The notes under the pieces are model-generated. The model had not been told where the DNA came from and did not search any database. It saw nothing but the letters and a program-made list of their open reading frames with translations. This document shows positions 24,730-37,114 of a DNA stretch of 64,000 bases, in pieces (positions within the stretch are counted from its first letter, which is position 1; every line of letters begins with the position of its first letter). Origin of the DNA: Cavenderia fasciculata. Lineage: Eukaryota > Evosea > Eumycetozoa > Acytosteliales > Cavenderiaceae. The stretch covers positions 1 through 64,000 of the forward strand of contig NW_004457644.1 in assembly GCF_000203815.1 (NCBI RefSeq), given 5' to 3'. The position numbers and the translations under genes are program-made.

Positions 24730-25730
24730 TAAATTAGTCTATTTCTCTTTTTAAGATGGTTGATTGATTGAATCGATGGTTATATAGGTCAGGTCGATCT
24801 GTTGGTTTGAAATGATGAGAAAGCATAAAATAAATGTTTTTAACGTGATCCAATTGTTTACCAGTTTCCCAATTTGGTCCAACTGAAACAAGATTGGTTT
24901 GGCGAATGACAAGCGTATGAATCGATGGGTTGGATCGGAGGAAATTCATTGAATGATGTAATGGATCTGAATCTTCATGGTTTCAAGTGATTGTTTGACT
25001 GTTGCAGTTGTATATATAACCAAAAAGGGTAGAATTGGTTTCTGAGAAGGAAGTATAAGTTTGACAAGTGGTATTTCCAACGTTGAAATAAATTGCACCA
25101 TATGACTCTGCATTTTCAATGCATCAAGATGAATCTTTCGTAGATTTATAAATGAATTGTTGATGATGGTTGTTGGTATGAATCATTACATATTGCGACA
25201 TAGATTCTATTTGTAACTTTGATTCCATTGAATTGATTGTTGATATGACTCCAAATAGAATTTTCAAATACTGCTCGTTGCACCTCATGATCTCTCTGTG
25301 GTAGAGAAAAAGTACGAGAGATGGTAGTTGAGAGATGATGGAATACCTTTTTGGAGATGGTCAACCTAGTCTTCTTCCATTTTACGAGTATGAGATCGAT
25401 ATCACTATGTAACCTTGAGTGAGCCCATGGATGATACAATGAATCATCTCTATAGTACATTGCATGTTGTGGGCATCGTTGATTATTTTCTTTTGCTTCA
25501 CTACCTAGTATCTCTTGAAGCAACTTTTTATCTCTAATTCTATTACTATTGCTATTACTATTATAATGATTAAGTATCTGATCGATGATGAATGGTTTAG
25601 TTTCCTTTTCAGTGATTGTATCGATCTTTAACGCTTGACATATTTCTTTTAAATCAGTTTTATATAATTGACCTAAACTACTCTTTGTTTGATATTCATC
25701 TATATCTTCTATCTTAAACTTTCTTTTCAT
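24730..25730 (-). pseudogene. Array family copy 5, heavily deleted
   Basis: From ATG 25730 (MKRKFKIEDIDEYQTKSS) an open frame of 194 residues joins SAP-like segment 1 directly to the CPQHAMYYRDDSLYHPW region and on to WSHINNQFNGIK, so SAP-like segment 2 and the first F-box-like helix are deleted. A second deletion removes about 450 residues, and the C-terminal part (HMVQFISTLEIPLVKL region, about 25030-25120, then FLRSNPSIHTLVIR ... NQSTILKREID, 24950-24734) follows in broken frames. Confidence 0.85.
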
Positions 25731-25868
25731 TACTATTATTATTATTATTTCTCTCTTTAATATTTGTATCTTTGAGTAAATGACGCCTGTGAATCTTGAA
25801 AGGCGTGTGTTCTTGTTGATCAAAAAAAAACAAAAAAAAACTCCAAGTTAGACGCGATGATTATTTAT

Positions 25869-27052
25869 TTATTTTAATTTATTTATTTGATTGTTGATCA
25901 GTGATTCAAATCTCTTTAAATGAATGAATAGTTTACCTTTCTTTAAGATGGTCGATTGATTGAATCGATTTTTATCAATGATAGTAAACATTGATGGCAA
26001 ACGAGAATCAACCATAAAATAAAAGGTTTTGATATGATCCAATCCATCGACATTTGGTTTGGTACCATGTGGTTGAATGACTGGGTAATGAATGAATGTA
26101 CTTGGAGGAATGTTAATGACAAGTGTATGAATAGACGGGTTGGCAATGAGGAAATCAATTGCTATCTCTTTGTCATAGGTGGTTAGTTTGGTCAATCCGC
26201 TAGAGACAAATGGTGTTTTGAAGATACTTCCTTCTTTTCGTTGACTATTATATGGTTCCAAAACAATGAGGTGTTTGAGATTTTTGAATTTTTTTAATAT
26301 AGATGGATCTGAATCTTCATCTACTTCAAGTGTTTCGAGTGATTGTTTAATTGTATAACTTGCATAATGAGCCAAAAATGATAGTGATGGTTTGGTGTAG
26401 TCTGGAAGTATCAGTTTGACCAATGGTATTGATAACATGCGAAGAAATTCTGTCAACTTTTTTTCATCAAATTCAAACAATGCACCAAGATTAAGTTTTC
26501 TAAGATTGTTGAATGTATTTGGATGTGTCAAAGTTGGTAGTATAACGAATTGAATGTTTGTTGCATCTTGTAGACGTTGTAAATCTTCGTTTCGACTTGC
26601 ACCAGTTGATATTCTTTTAATTGTTTTGATGAATGGTTTGTTATTGAAATCCAATAATTGATCTTTTGTTATGATTTGACCAAACTTTGTAAATAGATTT
26701 TCAAATACAAAAGATCGAGTTGATTTAGAAATGATTGATAACTTTGATAGTCTCAAATGATAGATACTTTTTGATTTAAATGTATTGATGGCTGATGCAT
26801 AGAAAATAGATGATCTATCAACCCAACCATGATGAGGACAATTTGATTGAATGGTTTTAAAACCTACTTTTGATTTTAAAAGTAGACAATCTCGTTTGGC
26901 ATTTGAACTATAATATGATGATGTCTTGGAGTTAGAGTATAATTTCGCAATTGAGTCATCACAATTACATCTATTGATACTATTCCATAATAATTTGATG
27001 ATTTGATTAATAATATGATTTGGTAATGTTGGTAATAAAGGAGGTGTTGAAA

Positions 27053-27136
<84 letters not shown>

Positions 27137-28869
27137 TTATATTATTAATGATTTGATTATTATGTTGATCATTTCTATAAAATATATATTTTCTTTCTTT
27201 GTCCAATACTCATATCCTTTGATGAATTAAAGTATAGATTTGATTGTATGAGTTGTTGATGTTGCGTAACTGTTAGACACATCTCTGATTGAGCCATTAT
27301 TCTTGAAAGATTCGATTGTCGAAGACGATTAGATATTGTTTCAATCATTTTGAACATCTCCCTTTGAAATACAAATGTTAATCTTAGACTTTTGACATGT
27401 GGATTACTCTCTAGAAATCTCCAATACAATTCTTCCGTGGCTGTCGAAGCCTTTGTAGCTGTCACTGTCTTGACTCTATCTGGTAGAAAGTTGGTACAAT
27501 TGTCATTGGCACCCCCTAAAAATAGGATATGTACATGTCTTAGTTTGGGTAGCATTGTTGTCGTTTTGTTTTGAAATAATTTGTTGCAAGTCTTGACATC
27601 CAATCTGACAACTTGTAAAGACCCAAGTACAATATCTTTTACTTTTAAAATCTCTAAAGGAATGGCAAAGAGTAACTTTTTCATTGGACGATCCAATGAC
27701 TTGATCAATTCTTCAGTGTGGTGGCCACTAAAGTCACAGTCCAAAGAGATGGAGGTGAGATTCTTAAATGTCGAGATGGATGGATTATTGTATCCGTAGA
27801 ATACAATCGATTGGAGGTTGTCTAGTTTTTCAAGGTTATTGACAAGTGTCATATTACTTTTGTTTATATTAGATGCAAATGTAACATGTTCAATTGTCTT
27901 GACAAACCATGGTGGTGCATCAAGATACACTTGATTGGATGGTGGAACATAGATTCTATTTGCAACTTTGATTCCATTGTATTGGTTGTTGATATGACTC
28001 CAAACTGACTTTTCAAATGCTGGTCGAGGTGTACCTTGATCTTTTAGTGGAAGAGTAAAAGTACGAGAGATTGTAGTTGAGAGATGATGGAATACCTTTT
28101 TGGAGATGGTCAGCATCGACAGCTTCCATTGTACTTCGGTTAGATGGATATCACTGTTTAAATGCATTGATTGAGCCCATGGATGATACAATGAATCATC
28201 TCTATAGTACATTGCATGTTGTGGACAGCGTTGATTGTTGGATTTGGTTAGATCTGTAAACTGACTGGTTTTAGAGTTGAATTGTTTGGCAAGAATATTG
28301 AATGAACAGGCATCACTTGAGGAGGTTAAATAACGATTTAGAATCAGTTGTAAATCTAGTACCGATTGATGATAGATACAAGTACAATACTTTGCATCAT
28401 TCCAAGCCTGTGTGAGAATACGAGCGATGATTACCCAAGGTAACGAGTATCCACCACTCAACGATGATGGTGTATCTCTAGTCTTTTGATGTACCATTAT
28501 ATATTGAATCAATGTCTTTTTTAAATCTGACTCTCTATACTCTATCTTTAAATCTTTGCATATTAAACCAATTTTTTTCTTGCTCAAACTTGATAACTCT
28601 TCTTCTGTATATATTATATTTTTCTCTTGTTGTTGTTGTTCTATCTCTGCATCGTCACCACCATCTTTATCAATTTGATTACTATTATTATTATTATTAT
28701 TATAATGATTAACTATTTGATCGATGATGAACGGTTTAGTTTCCTTTGTATTGATTGTACTGATCTCTAAAGCTTGACATATTTGTATTAAATCAGCTTT
28801 ATACAACTGATTCAAACTACTCTTTGTTTGATATTCATCTATATCCTCTATCTTAAACTTTCTTTTCAT
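25869..28869 (-). pseudogene. Array family copy 6, single frameshift
   Basis: Two long frames cover the whole family length: 28869-27175 (564 residues, SAP-like segments, module A, first leucine-rich region) and 27206-25869 (445 residues, poly-Asn linker of over 20 Asn, module B, second leucine-rich region). They overlap at 27175-27206, where the upstream frame reads GQRKKIYIL and the downstream one RKYIFYRNDQHNN, so a one- or two-base indel is the only visible lesion. A sequencing error cannot be excluded. Confidence 0.88.
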
Positions 28870-29035
28870 TATTATATTATCTGGGTTTGTAATAATAATT
28901 ATGAATAATATTGAAGAGTGATGTTAAATACATGAAGAGTATTAATAATTTTTAAAAAAAAAAAAATGGCGGGAGTTATCCAAAGCACTTTGTTTGAAGA
29001 GACAATTTTAAAGATAGAGAGAGATAAAAAGAATA

Positions 29036-30246
29036 ATGAAAAGAAAGTTTAAGATAGAAGATATAGATGAATATCAAACAAAGAGTAGTTTAGGTCAATT
29101 ATATAAAGATGATTTAAAAGAAATATGTCAAGTGTGAGACACATCAACAACTCATACAATCAAACGTATACTTTAATTCATCAAAGGATATGAGCTTCAG
29201 ACATTCGAATAGAAAATATATATTCTATAGAAATGATCAACAAAATAATCAAATCATTAATAATAATAATTTCAACAAATAATTCAACTCATGCTTTGAC
29301 AACTGTATTACCAACATTATCAAACATTATTATTAATCAAATCATCAAATTATTATGGAATAGTATCAATAGATGTAATTGTGATAGTCCGTTTACTAGA
29401 TTTTATCCCATTTCAAAGTTGATGACAAATCGAGGCTTTTTACTTCGAAAAATTAATGGAAAATTTGAAAGAATTCAATCAAATTGTCCACATCATGGTT
29501 GGGTTGATATATCCTCTCTATACGTCACATCATCTCGTGTTACGTCCTCTCTCCATGGATTCTCACAAAAAAGTATCTATCGATTGAGATTATCAAAGTT
29601 GTCAATCATTTCTAAATCAACTCGATCATTTGTATTGAACAAACTAATGACAAAGTTTGGTCCTACCGAAAACCAAGGACAATTGTTGGAATTCAATGAC
29701 AAACCATTCATCAAAAAAATTAAAAGATTATCGACCACCATTGCAAATCCAGTTTATTCATTGATTTTGGATACCAAACCAAATCAACTGACTATCCCGG
29801 ATCTTTTTAAAGATATAAAGAGCATCAAACTACCAACCATTCAAATCAACATAGATTTTCCATTCAAAAATCCTAAAAAGTTTCATATTGATTATCTGAT
29901 CAATGATGGTGATACTTACAGCTTGCAACTAACACTTCCACCTCTCTTGGTCCCAAAACTCCTATTTTTGGCTAAACATGCAAGTTCAACAATCAAACTA
30001 TCACTAGAAAGTATTGAAGTGGATGATGGTTCAGATCCATTACTTTTACAACTATTCCCAAATATCAAACACATCATTGTGCAAATGACTAGAAATGAAA
30101 GCTTTTTCAGAACACCATTAGTCTCTAACCATCAATTCACCAAACTGAACATCTATTCTGATTCCCTAGATGATTTGGATACTTCAATTAAATTTCTCCA
30201 ATTCAATCCATCGATCCATACACTTGTCGTTCATTCCATTATTGCT
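29036..30246 (+). pseudogene. Array family copy, inverted and internally deleted
   Basis: The only plus-strand copy. ATG 29036 opens MKRKFKIEDIDEYQTKSSLG ... EICQV and then a TGA. The next 130 bases jump to the FNSSKDMSFRHSNRKYIFYRND region, and from 29233 an open frame carries module B (LSNIIINQIIKLLW, CNCD, CPHHGW) and the second leucine-rich region up to NPSIHTLVVHS. The last about 50 residues are missing. It is head-to-head with copy 6 (167 bp between start codons). Confidence 0.88.
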
Positions 30247-30289
30247 ATAACATCGCTTTTTTTATATCTTTATTATTATTATTTAAAAA

Positions 30290-30450
30290 TATCTATCTTT
30301 TACAATGAATGAATAATTTATCTTTCTTTAAGATGTTGAATTGATTGAATGGTAATTTGTGGTCAAAAAGTGAAGTATGGTCGATTCCATAGAAACGAGG
30401 AGAAACCAAAAAGTATATGTTTTGGATTTGATCCAACTTGATGACAGCTT
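30290..30450 (-). pseudogene. C-terminal fragment of an array family gene
   Basis: Minus-strand remnant of the family C-terminus: LDQIQNIYFLVSPRFYGID, then HTSLFDHKLPFNQFN and ILKKDKLFIH. It meets the 3' end of the inverted plus-strand remnant almost tail to tail, marking an inversion or rearrangement breakpoint near 30250-30290. Confidence 0.75.
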
Positions 30451-30538
30451 GCAAAAGTATGGGAATTTAAACTTATTCAATTTTAATAGAGTAAAAAACA
30501 GATTGTTTTCCCATTGTAATATTTATTTTTTACATAAT

Positions 30539-33430
30539 CTATCTCTTATAATGAACAAATATGCTATCTTTTTTTGTGATAATTGATTGATGTGTGAATG
30601 GATATTTGGTGTCAAAAAGTGAATAACGATCATAGTCAATTAGATTGGGATCAACTAAATAATAAATGTTTTTGATATGGTCCAACTCAATGACAGCAGA
30701 TTTCAATAGATATTTACTGCCAATTTGAGAATGAACGACAAACGTATGAATGGATGGGTTGGATTTGAGAAACTCAATTGACTTGTCAATATTTGATGAA
30801 TAGGTGCGGATGGATAGTTTGGTGAATCGATGGTGAGAGACTAAAAGGGTTGTGTAAAATGATGGTTTGTCATGATCCACATTCTCAATAATGATGTGTT
30901 TGATGTTTGGGAATTGTTGTAAAAGTGAGGAATCTGAACCCTCCCCGACTTGAATGTTTTCCAATGATTTTTTGAGTGTTTCAGTTGCATGTTTGGCCAA
31001 AAATGATAGCATTGGATTCACATCGAGTGGAAGTATCAGTTTGACAAGTGGTAATTCCAACTTTGAAATGAATTGTGACAGTTGGTTGTTTATGTCACGA
31101 TATAGTAAATCAGCAAGATTAAGTTTTCTAAGGTTGTTGTATGGGAATTGATTGTTGATGGTTGGTATGACTGCCAGTTGGATACTCTTGGCTTGTTGTA
31201 GTCGTTCCAGATGGAGAGGTGTTCTTTCAGTACAAGATATTCTTTTAGTAGTTTTAAATAATTGTTCGTTTTTGGAATAAAATAATTGATGGTGGGATTG
31301 GATTGGACCAAACTTTGTAAATAACCTTTTAAATACAAATGATCGGGTTGATTTTGAAATAGTTGACAATGCTGATAGTCTCACCCTGTAGATACTCTTT
31401 TGATGGTGTCTCACAAGTGAAAGTGATAGATATATACTAGATCTATTTACCCAGCAATGATATGGGCAATTTGATTGGATTGTTTCAAAATCTTGATTTG
31501 ATTTTAAAAGAAGAATGTCTCGATTAGAAACTGTCTGATTAGAATACCAACTCATAATCGAAATATCACAATTACATATATTCATACTATTCCATAATAA
31601 TTTGATGATTTTGTAAATAATAATGTTTGGTAGTGTTGGTAATATATTATTGTTTTTATCATTATTATTATCAATATTTCTATTTATATTATTATTAATG
31701 ATTTGATTATTATGTTGATCATTTCTATAGAATATATATTTTTTAAACTCTTGTCCAATACTCATATCCTTTGATGAATTAAAGTATACGTTTGATTGAA
31801 TGAGTTGTTGGTGTTGAATATTTGTCAAACTTCTTTTAGAATAAACCATGATTCTTGATAGTTTTGATTGTTTGAGTTGGGTACTAATGGTTCCAAGTGT
31901 TGTAAAATTAGCTTGGTTGTATGTCAATCTTAAATTTGTAATATGTGGATTATTCTCTAAAAATCTACGACAAATTTCTTCATTGCAATTTGAATATGTT
32001 GTTGTAGCTGTCACTGTCGTTACTCTATCTGGTAAAATAAAGTCTACAATTTCTATGTTTGATATGTCCAATCTGACATGTACATGTCTTAGATTGGGTA
32101 GTTTACTTGATGGTGACTTTTGATCTTGACAAGTGTTGTTGTTTTGAAATAATTCAATGTAAGTTTTGGTATCCAATCTGATAACTTGTAATGATTCTAG
32201 TACAATATCTTTTGCTTTTAAAATGACTGATGGATGAGAAAAGAGTAACTTGGTCATTGGACGATCCAATGATTGTATCAATACATCAACCGCTTTGGTA
32301 TGGAAATGAGTGTCAATGGTGATAGAGGTGAGATTCTTTAGTGTGTCAAATTCAGGGTTTTGGGCTGCCATGAATACAAGGGATCTGAGATTGACTAGTT
32401 TGGAAAGTTTAATGAGATTGATACTGGTTTTGTGTAATTCATCAATGGTAACATGTTCAATCGACTTTGTAAACCAAGGTGGTGCATCAAGATACACTTG
32501 ATTGGATGGTGGAATATAGATTCTATTTGCAACTTTGATTCCATTGTACTGGTTGTTGATATGATTCCAAACTGATTTTTCAAATGCTGCTCTTGGCATC
32601 TTTTTATGATTTGATGGAATACTAAAAGTACGAGAGACAGTGGTCGAGAGATGATGGAATATCTTTTTGGAGATGGTCAACATCGACTGCTTCCATTGTA
32701 TTTGAATAGGGTCCAATTGTTCATGGTCGAGGTTGAAATGAGGCCACGGATGATTCAATGAATCATCTCTATAGTACATTGCATGTTGTGGGCAGTGTTG
32801 GTTGTTGGATTTGACTTGATCTGTAAATTGCCCGATTTTAGAGTTGAATTGTATACCCAGAAATTTGAATGAATAGGTCTCGTTTGATGAAAATAGCTTA
32901 CAATTCAAATCCTTTTGTAAATCCAGAAACTCTTGAGGATAGATACAAGTACAATACTTTGCATCATTCCAAGCCTGTGTAAGAATTCTCGAAATGATTG
33001 ACCAAGGTAGCGAGTATCCACCACTCAATGATGATGGTGTAACCTCTGTCTTTTGATATACCATTATATATTGAATCAATGTCTTTTTTGTATCACTCTC
33101 TCTATACTCTATCTTTAAATCTTTACATATACCAACGACTCTTTGTTTACTACGACTCAATAACTCTTCTTCTGTATAAATTCTCTTGTTATCTTGTTGT
33201 TGTTGTTGTTCTTTATCATCACTATCACTATCTATTTGATTATTATTATTATTATTATTATTATAATGATAAAGTATTTGATCTATGATGTATGATTTAG
33301 TTTCCTTTGTATTGATCGTATCGATCTTTAACACTTGACATATTTGTATTAAATCAGTTTTATATAATTGACCTAAACTACTCTTTGTTTGATATTCATC
33401 AACATCTTCAATCTTAAACTTTCTTTTCAT
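30539..33430 (-). CDS. Array family copy 7, intact: SAP-like, duplicated F-box-like/LRR protein
   Basis: Single exon, 963 residues, start MKRKFKIEDVDEYQ. Order of parts as in copy 3: two SAP-like segments separated by an Asn/Gln linker, module A with SLPWSIISRILTQAW, C-T-C and CPQH, first leucine-rich region (LVNLRSLVF, LDRPMTKLLF, LPNLRHVHV, LPDRVTTVTA), linker NNDKNNN, module B with LPNIIIYKIIKLLW, C-N-C and CPYH (not CPHH), second leucine-rich region and end ITKKDSIFVHYKR. Only the short linkers differ markedly in length from the other intact copies. Cytoplasmic or nuclear location is inferred from the lack of signal peptide. Function unknown. Confidence 0.85.
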   Translation of the reverse strand: MKRKFKIEDVDEYQTKSSLGQLYKTDLIQICQVLKIDTINTKETKSYIIDQILYHYNNNNNNNNQIDSDSDDKEQQQQQDNKRIYTEEELLSRSKQRVVGICKDLKIEYRESDTKKTLIQYIMVYQKTEVTPSSLSGGYSLPWSIISRILTQAWNDAKYCTCIYPQEFLDLQKDLNCKLFSSNETYSFKFLGIQFNSKIGQFTDQVKSNNQHCPQHAMYYRDDSLNHPWPHFNLDHEQLDPIQIQWKQSMLTISKKIFHHLSTTVSRTFSIPSNHKKMPRAAFEKSVWNHINNQYNGIKVANRIYIPPSNQVYLDAPPWFTKSIEHVTIDELHKTSINLIKLSKLVNLRSLVFMAAQNPEFDTLKNLTSITIDTHFHTKAVDVLIQSLDRPMTKLLFSHPSVILKAKDIVLESLQVIRLDTKTYIELFQNNNTCQDQKSPSSKLPNLRHVHVRLDISNIEIVDFILPDRVTTVTATTTYSNCNEEICRRFLENNPHITNLRLTYNQANFTTLGTISTQLKQSKLSRIMVYSKRSLTNIQHQQLIQSNVYFNSSKDMSIGQEFKKYIFYRNDQHNNQIINNNINRNIDNNNDKNNNILPTLPNIIIYKIIKLLWNSMNICNCDISIMSWYSNQTVSNRDILLLKSNQDFETIQSNCPYHCWVNRSSIYLSLSLVRHHQKSIYRVRLSALSTISKSTRSFVFKRLFTKFGPIQSHHQLFYSKNEQLFKTTKRISCTERTPLHLERLQQAKSIQLAVIPTINNQFPYNNLRKLNLADLLYRDINNQLSQFISKLELPLVKLILPLDVNPMLSFLAKHATETLKKSLENIQVGEGSDSSLLQQFPNIKHIIIENVDHDKPSFYTTLLVSHHRFTKLSIRTYSSNIDKSIEFLKSNPSIHTFVVHSQIGSKYLLKSAVIELDHIKNIYYLVDPNLIDYDRYSLFDTKYPFTHQSIITKKDSIFVHYKR

Positions 33431-33439
33431 TATTCCTAT

Positions 33440-33451
33440 TTGTATCTGTAT
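33440..33451 (-). promoter_or_regulatory. Shared 12-bp upstream element of array copy 7
   Basis: Plus-strand TTGTATCTGTAT, 10 bases upstream of the start codon at 33430, followed upstream by CT-rich sequence (TTATCTCTATCTCTC), which is GA-rich in the sense strand. Confidence 0.5.
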
Positions 33452-33558
33452 TTATCTCTATCTCTCAAATATTTTTGATGTTGAAGCTCTACTTTTGTAT
33501 AGTCGTGAAGGGAAAAACTTTTTTGTATATTCAAAAAAAAAAAAATATATAATATAAT

Positions 33559-36206
33559 TTATTCATTATTAATGTCTGTGAATATGTTATTCACATTCAA
33601 CTGAATAAATTTTTTATCTTTCTTTAAGACAACTGATTTGCAGAATGATTGGTTGAAATAAAGAGAACCAGCATAGTAAATATTTTTAATATGCTTCAAC
33701 TGTCCAATGCTTTCAAAAACAGTATAGTTAGCAAATTGGATGACAATGGTATGGATAGACTGATTGGCGCAGAGAAAATCGATCAAATACGGGCGTGGTT
33801 TGCCATAGGTTGTCAGTTTGGTGAATCGATGGTTGTAAACAAATGGTGTTCTGAAAAAGGTTGTCAGGGGTGGCTCAGATTCGAATCCAAACTTAAAAAT
33901 GAGGTGTTTGATATTTGGGAATTGTTGTAATTGCAATTGATCTGAATCTCTTTCCACATTCATTCTCTCGAGTGATTGTTTGAGTGTTGAACTTGCATGT
34001 TTAGCCAAAAATGGTAGCATTGGTCCCAAGTGAGATGGGAGTATCAGTTTGACAAGTGGTAATTCCAATTTTTCCAAGTCTATTTTGTCAACTAGAAACT
34101 TGGGTTCCTTTACACTATCAAGATTAAGTTTTCTAAGGTTGGTGAATGGATGTAGTTTGTTGATGGTTGGTAATTCTGAAAACTGGATGCCCTTCAATTT
34201 GATGGTCTTGGCTTGTTGGAGAAGTTCCATATCGATTGGAATTGTTTCAATAGTTGATATTTTTTTAATTGTTTTGATAAATGGTTTTTGATATATTTCC
34301 AATATTTGATTGACCAAACTTTGTAAATAACTTTTCAAATATAAATGATCGAGTTGTCTTGGAGATGGTTGAAAACTTTGATAATCTTAATTGATAGATA
34401 CTTTTTTGTGTAAAAGTAGATATATTTTGAAATACTGGTAGGTATAGAGATGATCTATCAACCCAACCATGATGAGGACAATTTGATTGAATGCTTTCAA
34501 AATCTTGATTTGATTTTAAAAGTAGACAGTCTCTATGAGTCATTGTCTTTGAATATAATTTTGCAAATGAATCATCACAATTACATTCGTTCATACCATT
34601 CCATAATAATTGGATGATTTTGTAAATAATATTGTTTGGTAGTGTTGGTAATAAAATTGTTGTCGTATAATTATTATTATTATTATTTATATTATTATTA
34701 TTATTATTAATGATTTGATTATTATGTTTATCATTTCTATAGAATATATATTTTCTATTCGAATGTCTGAAGCTCATATCCTTTGATGAATTAAAGTATA
34801 CGTTTGATTGTATGAGTTGTTGATGTTGGACTGTTAAAGCATAATCAGAATAAACCACTATTCTTGACAACCTTGATTGTTTGAGAAGTGTGGAAATGAT
34901 TCCAATCGTTTGAAAATCACAATCCACTATGATACTTGTAATATGTGGATTATTCTCGAAAAATCTACTATATTTGTCTTCGTAACATGTGCTCATCTTT
35001 GAGGCTGACAATTTAGATATTCTAGATGGTAGAATATAGTCTTTAATTCCTCGACTTTGTGTATACTGAATGTGTACATGTCTTAGATTGGATAGGTTTC
35101 TTGGTGATGATGGTCGTTCTTGACTGGTGTTTTGGAATAACAACATGTATAATTTGTCATCCAAACAGATAACTTGTAATGATTCTAGTACAATATCTTT
35201 TGCCTTTAAAATGACTGATGGATCTTGAGGTAGGAGTAGCCTTTTCATTGGACGATCCAAAGAGTCGACTAGTTCCTCGAGACCTTCTCTGAGTAATTCC
35301 ATAGTGATTGAGGTGAGATTCTTTAGTGGACCGATGTTTGGGTATTGGTCTCCAAAATAGACAATTGATTTGAGATGGACGAGTTTTGAAAGGTTATTCA
35401 AAAGTGGTCTAGGTGGTAATGAATCAAGTGTAACGTGTTCAATTGACTTTGTAAACCAAGGCGGCGCATCAAGATACACTTGATTGGATGATAGAACACA
35501 GATTCTATTTGCAATTTTGATTCCATTGTATTCATTACTGATATGACTCCATATTGATGTTTCATACTCTGCTCTTTCAGCTGCTTTGAATTTTCCTCCC
35601 CAAGGAAGAGCAAAAGTACGAGGTATTGTAGTTGAGAGATGATGGAATACCTTTTTGGAGATGGTCGGCATCGTCTGCTTCCATTGTGTTTCTTCTATAG
35701 CTACTCCAAACATACTGTAGTGAGCCCAAGGATGATATAACGAATCATCTCTATAGTACATTGCATGTTGTGGGCAGTGTTGATTGTTGGATTTGACTTG
35801 TTCGATGAACTGACCGATTTTAGAGTTGAATTGTTTACCCAGAAAATTGAATGAATACGGTTCCCTTGTATTTAGTTGATTAAATTTTCTTTGTAGGTCT
35901 TGAAACTCTTGAGGATAGATACAAGTACAATACTTTGCATCATTCCAAGCACGAGTGAGAATACTCGCAATGATTGACCAAGGTAACGAGTATCCACCAC
36001 TCAACGATGATGGTGCCACTCTATTCTTTTGATATACCATTATATATTGAACCAGTGTTGTCTATGTATGACTCTCTCTATACTCTATCTTTAAATCATT
36101 ACATATTGTAATGACTTTTTGTTTATTAATACGTAACTCTTGCTCTGTATATATTCTATTAATGTTATCTTGTTGTTGTTCTATATTATCATCATCTTTT
36201 TGACTA

Positions 36207-36237
<31 letters not shown>

Positions 36238-36412
36238 TATAATGATTAAGTATTTGATCTAAGATGTATGGTTTATTATCATCTTGATTGATTGCGATCT
36301 CTAACACTTGACATATTTCAATCAAGTCATCTTTATATAATTGCTTCAAACTACTGTATGTTTGATAGTCATCTATATCTTCTATATAGAACTTTCTTTT
36401 TATTCCTCTCAT
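33559..36412 (-). pseudogene. Array family copy 8, one in-frame stop and one frameshift
   Basis: ATG 36412 (MRGIKRKFYIEDIDDY) opens 116 residues and reaches a TAG at 36064-36062 in the second SAP-like segment (YRESHT then stop, where others read YRESDTKK). The same frame continues TTLVQYIMVYQK through 34265 (module A, first leucine-rich region, module B). Near 34300 the frame shifts after FTKFGQSN, and the C-terminus continues in 34338-33559 to the family end. Two point lesions only, so recently inactivated or affected by read errors. Confidence 0.87.
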
Positions 36413-36429
36413 CTCTATATCTCTATCTC

Positions 36430-36441
36430 TTGTATCTGTAT
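36430..36441 (-). promoter_or_regulatory. Shared 12-bp upstream element of array copy 8
   Basis: Plus-strand TTGTATCTGTAT, 18 bases upstream of the start at 36412, flanked by CTCTATATCTCTATCTC. Identical to the element of copies 3, 7 and 9. Confidence 0.45.
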
Positions 36442-36540
36442 TTGATCAAATATTTAAAATGAAAGAAAGAAGGACGAGAGATCGCTAAGCTTGTCTTTAG
36501 ATTATTTTTTATTGGATTTAACTAGTTTTATTTTTTATCA

Positions 36541-36630
36541 ATTGAGAACTTGTACAGACTTGAGAACAATATTGTTGGCTTGCAAAATGAGTGATGGATA
36601 TGGCAAGAGTAACTTGGTCATTGGACGGTA
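36541..36630 (-). pseudogene. Short array-family fragment
   Basis: About 90 bases match the first leucine-rich region of the family on the minus strand (RPMTKLLLP ... ILQANNIVLKSVQVL). Flanked by unrelated AT-rich sequence and by the MoaC fragment. Confidence 0.7.
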
Positions 36631-36870
36631 TGCACATCATGTCACATCTTGTATTTGACTATTAATACTAACACCATCTGTTTATTCATCAAGACACATT
36701 ACTTTATAAAGAAAAGATTCATTGATAATCAAAAGAATAAGTTAATGGCTGGATCAACATCATCTAATTTATAATAATAACAATAATAATAATATAGGCA
36801 AACAATACAATACTCGATTATTTATATGTACAAACATTTTGGTATAGAGTGATTATTCTATTCTATTCTT

Positions 36871-37110
36871 TTACTTCTTGTTGATATCACTCTTACCACC
36901 CAATTTATTGATTAGTTTAGTTTCTTTTATGATGATATCATGTGATAATGCTTTACACATGTCATAGATGGTTAGACTTGCAACCGATGCACCTGTCAAT
37001 GCTTCCATCTCCACTCCAGTCTTTCCACTACAAGACACTGTACAATCGACTTGAACGTGAGTCTTGTCGACAATGTTAATGTCAAATGTACACGATTCAA
37101 TGATCGCACC
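36871..37110 (-). pseudogene. C-terminal half of a MoaC-type molybdenum cofactor gene
   Basis: The minus-strand frame from 37110 to the stop at 36873-36871 (79 residues) reads [18 protein letters not shown], then the family hallmark [29 protein letters not shown] and [11 protein letters not shown] before the stop. This is the C-terminal half of MoaC / the cyclic pyranopterin monophosphate synthase domain, which with MoaA makes the first intermediate of molybdopterin synthesis. The N-terminal half, with its substrate-binding residues, is absent: sequence upstream of 37110 is array-family material. It looks like a captured 3' gene end. An exon of a gene spliced from elsewhere is less likely because no acceptor or upstream exon is evident. 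Confidence 0.85.
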
Positions 37111-37114
37111 AAAT

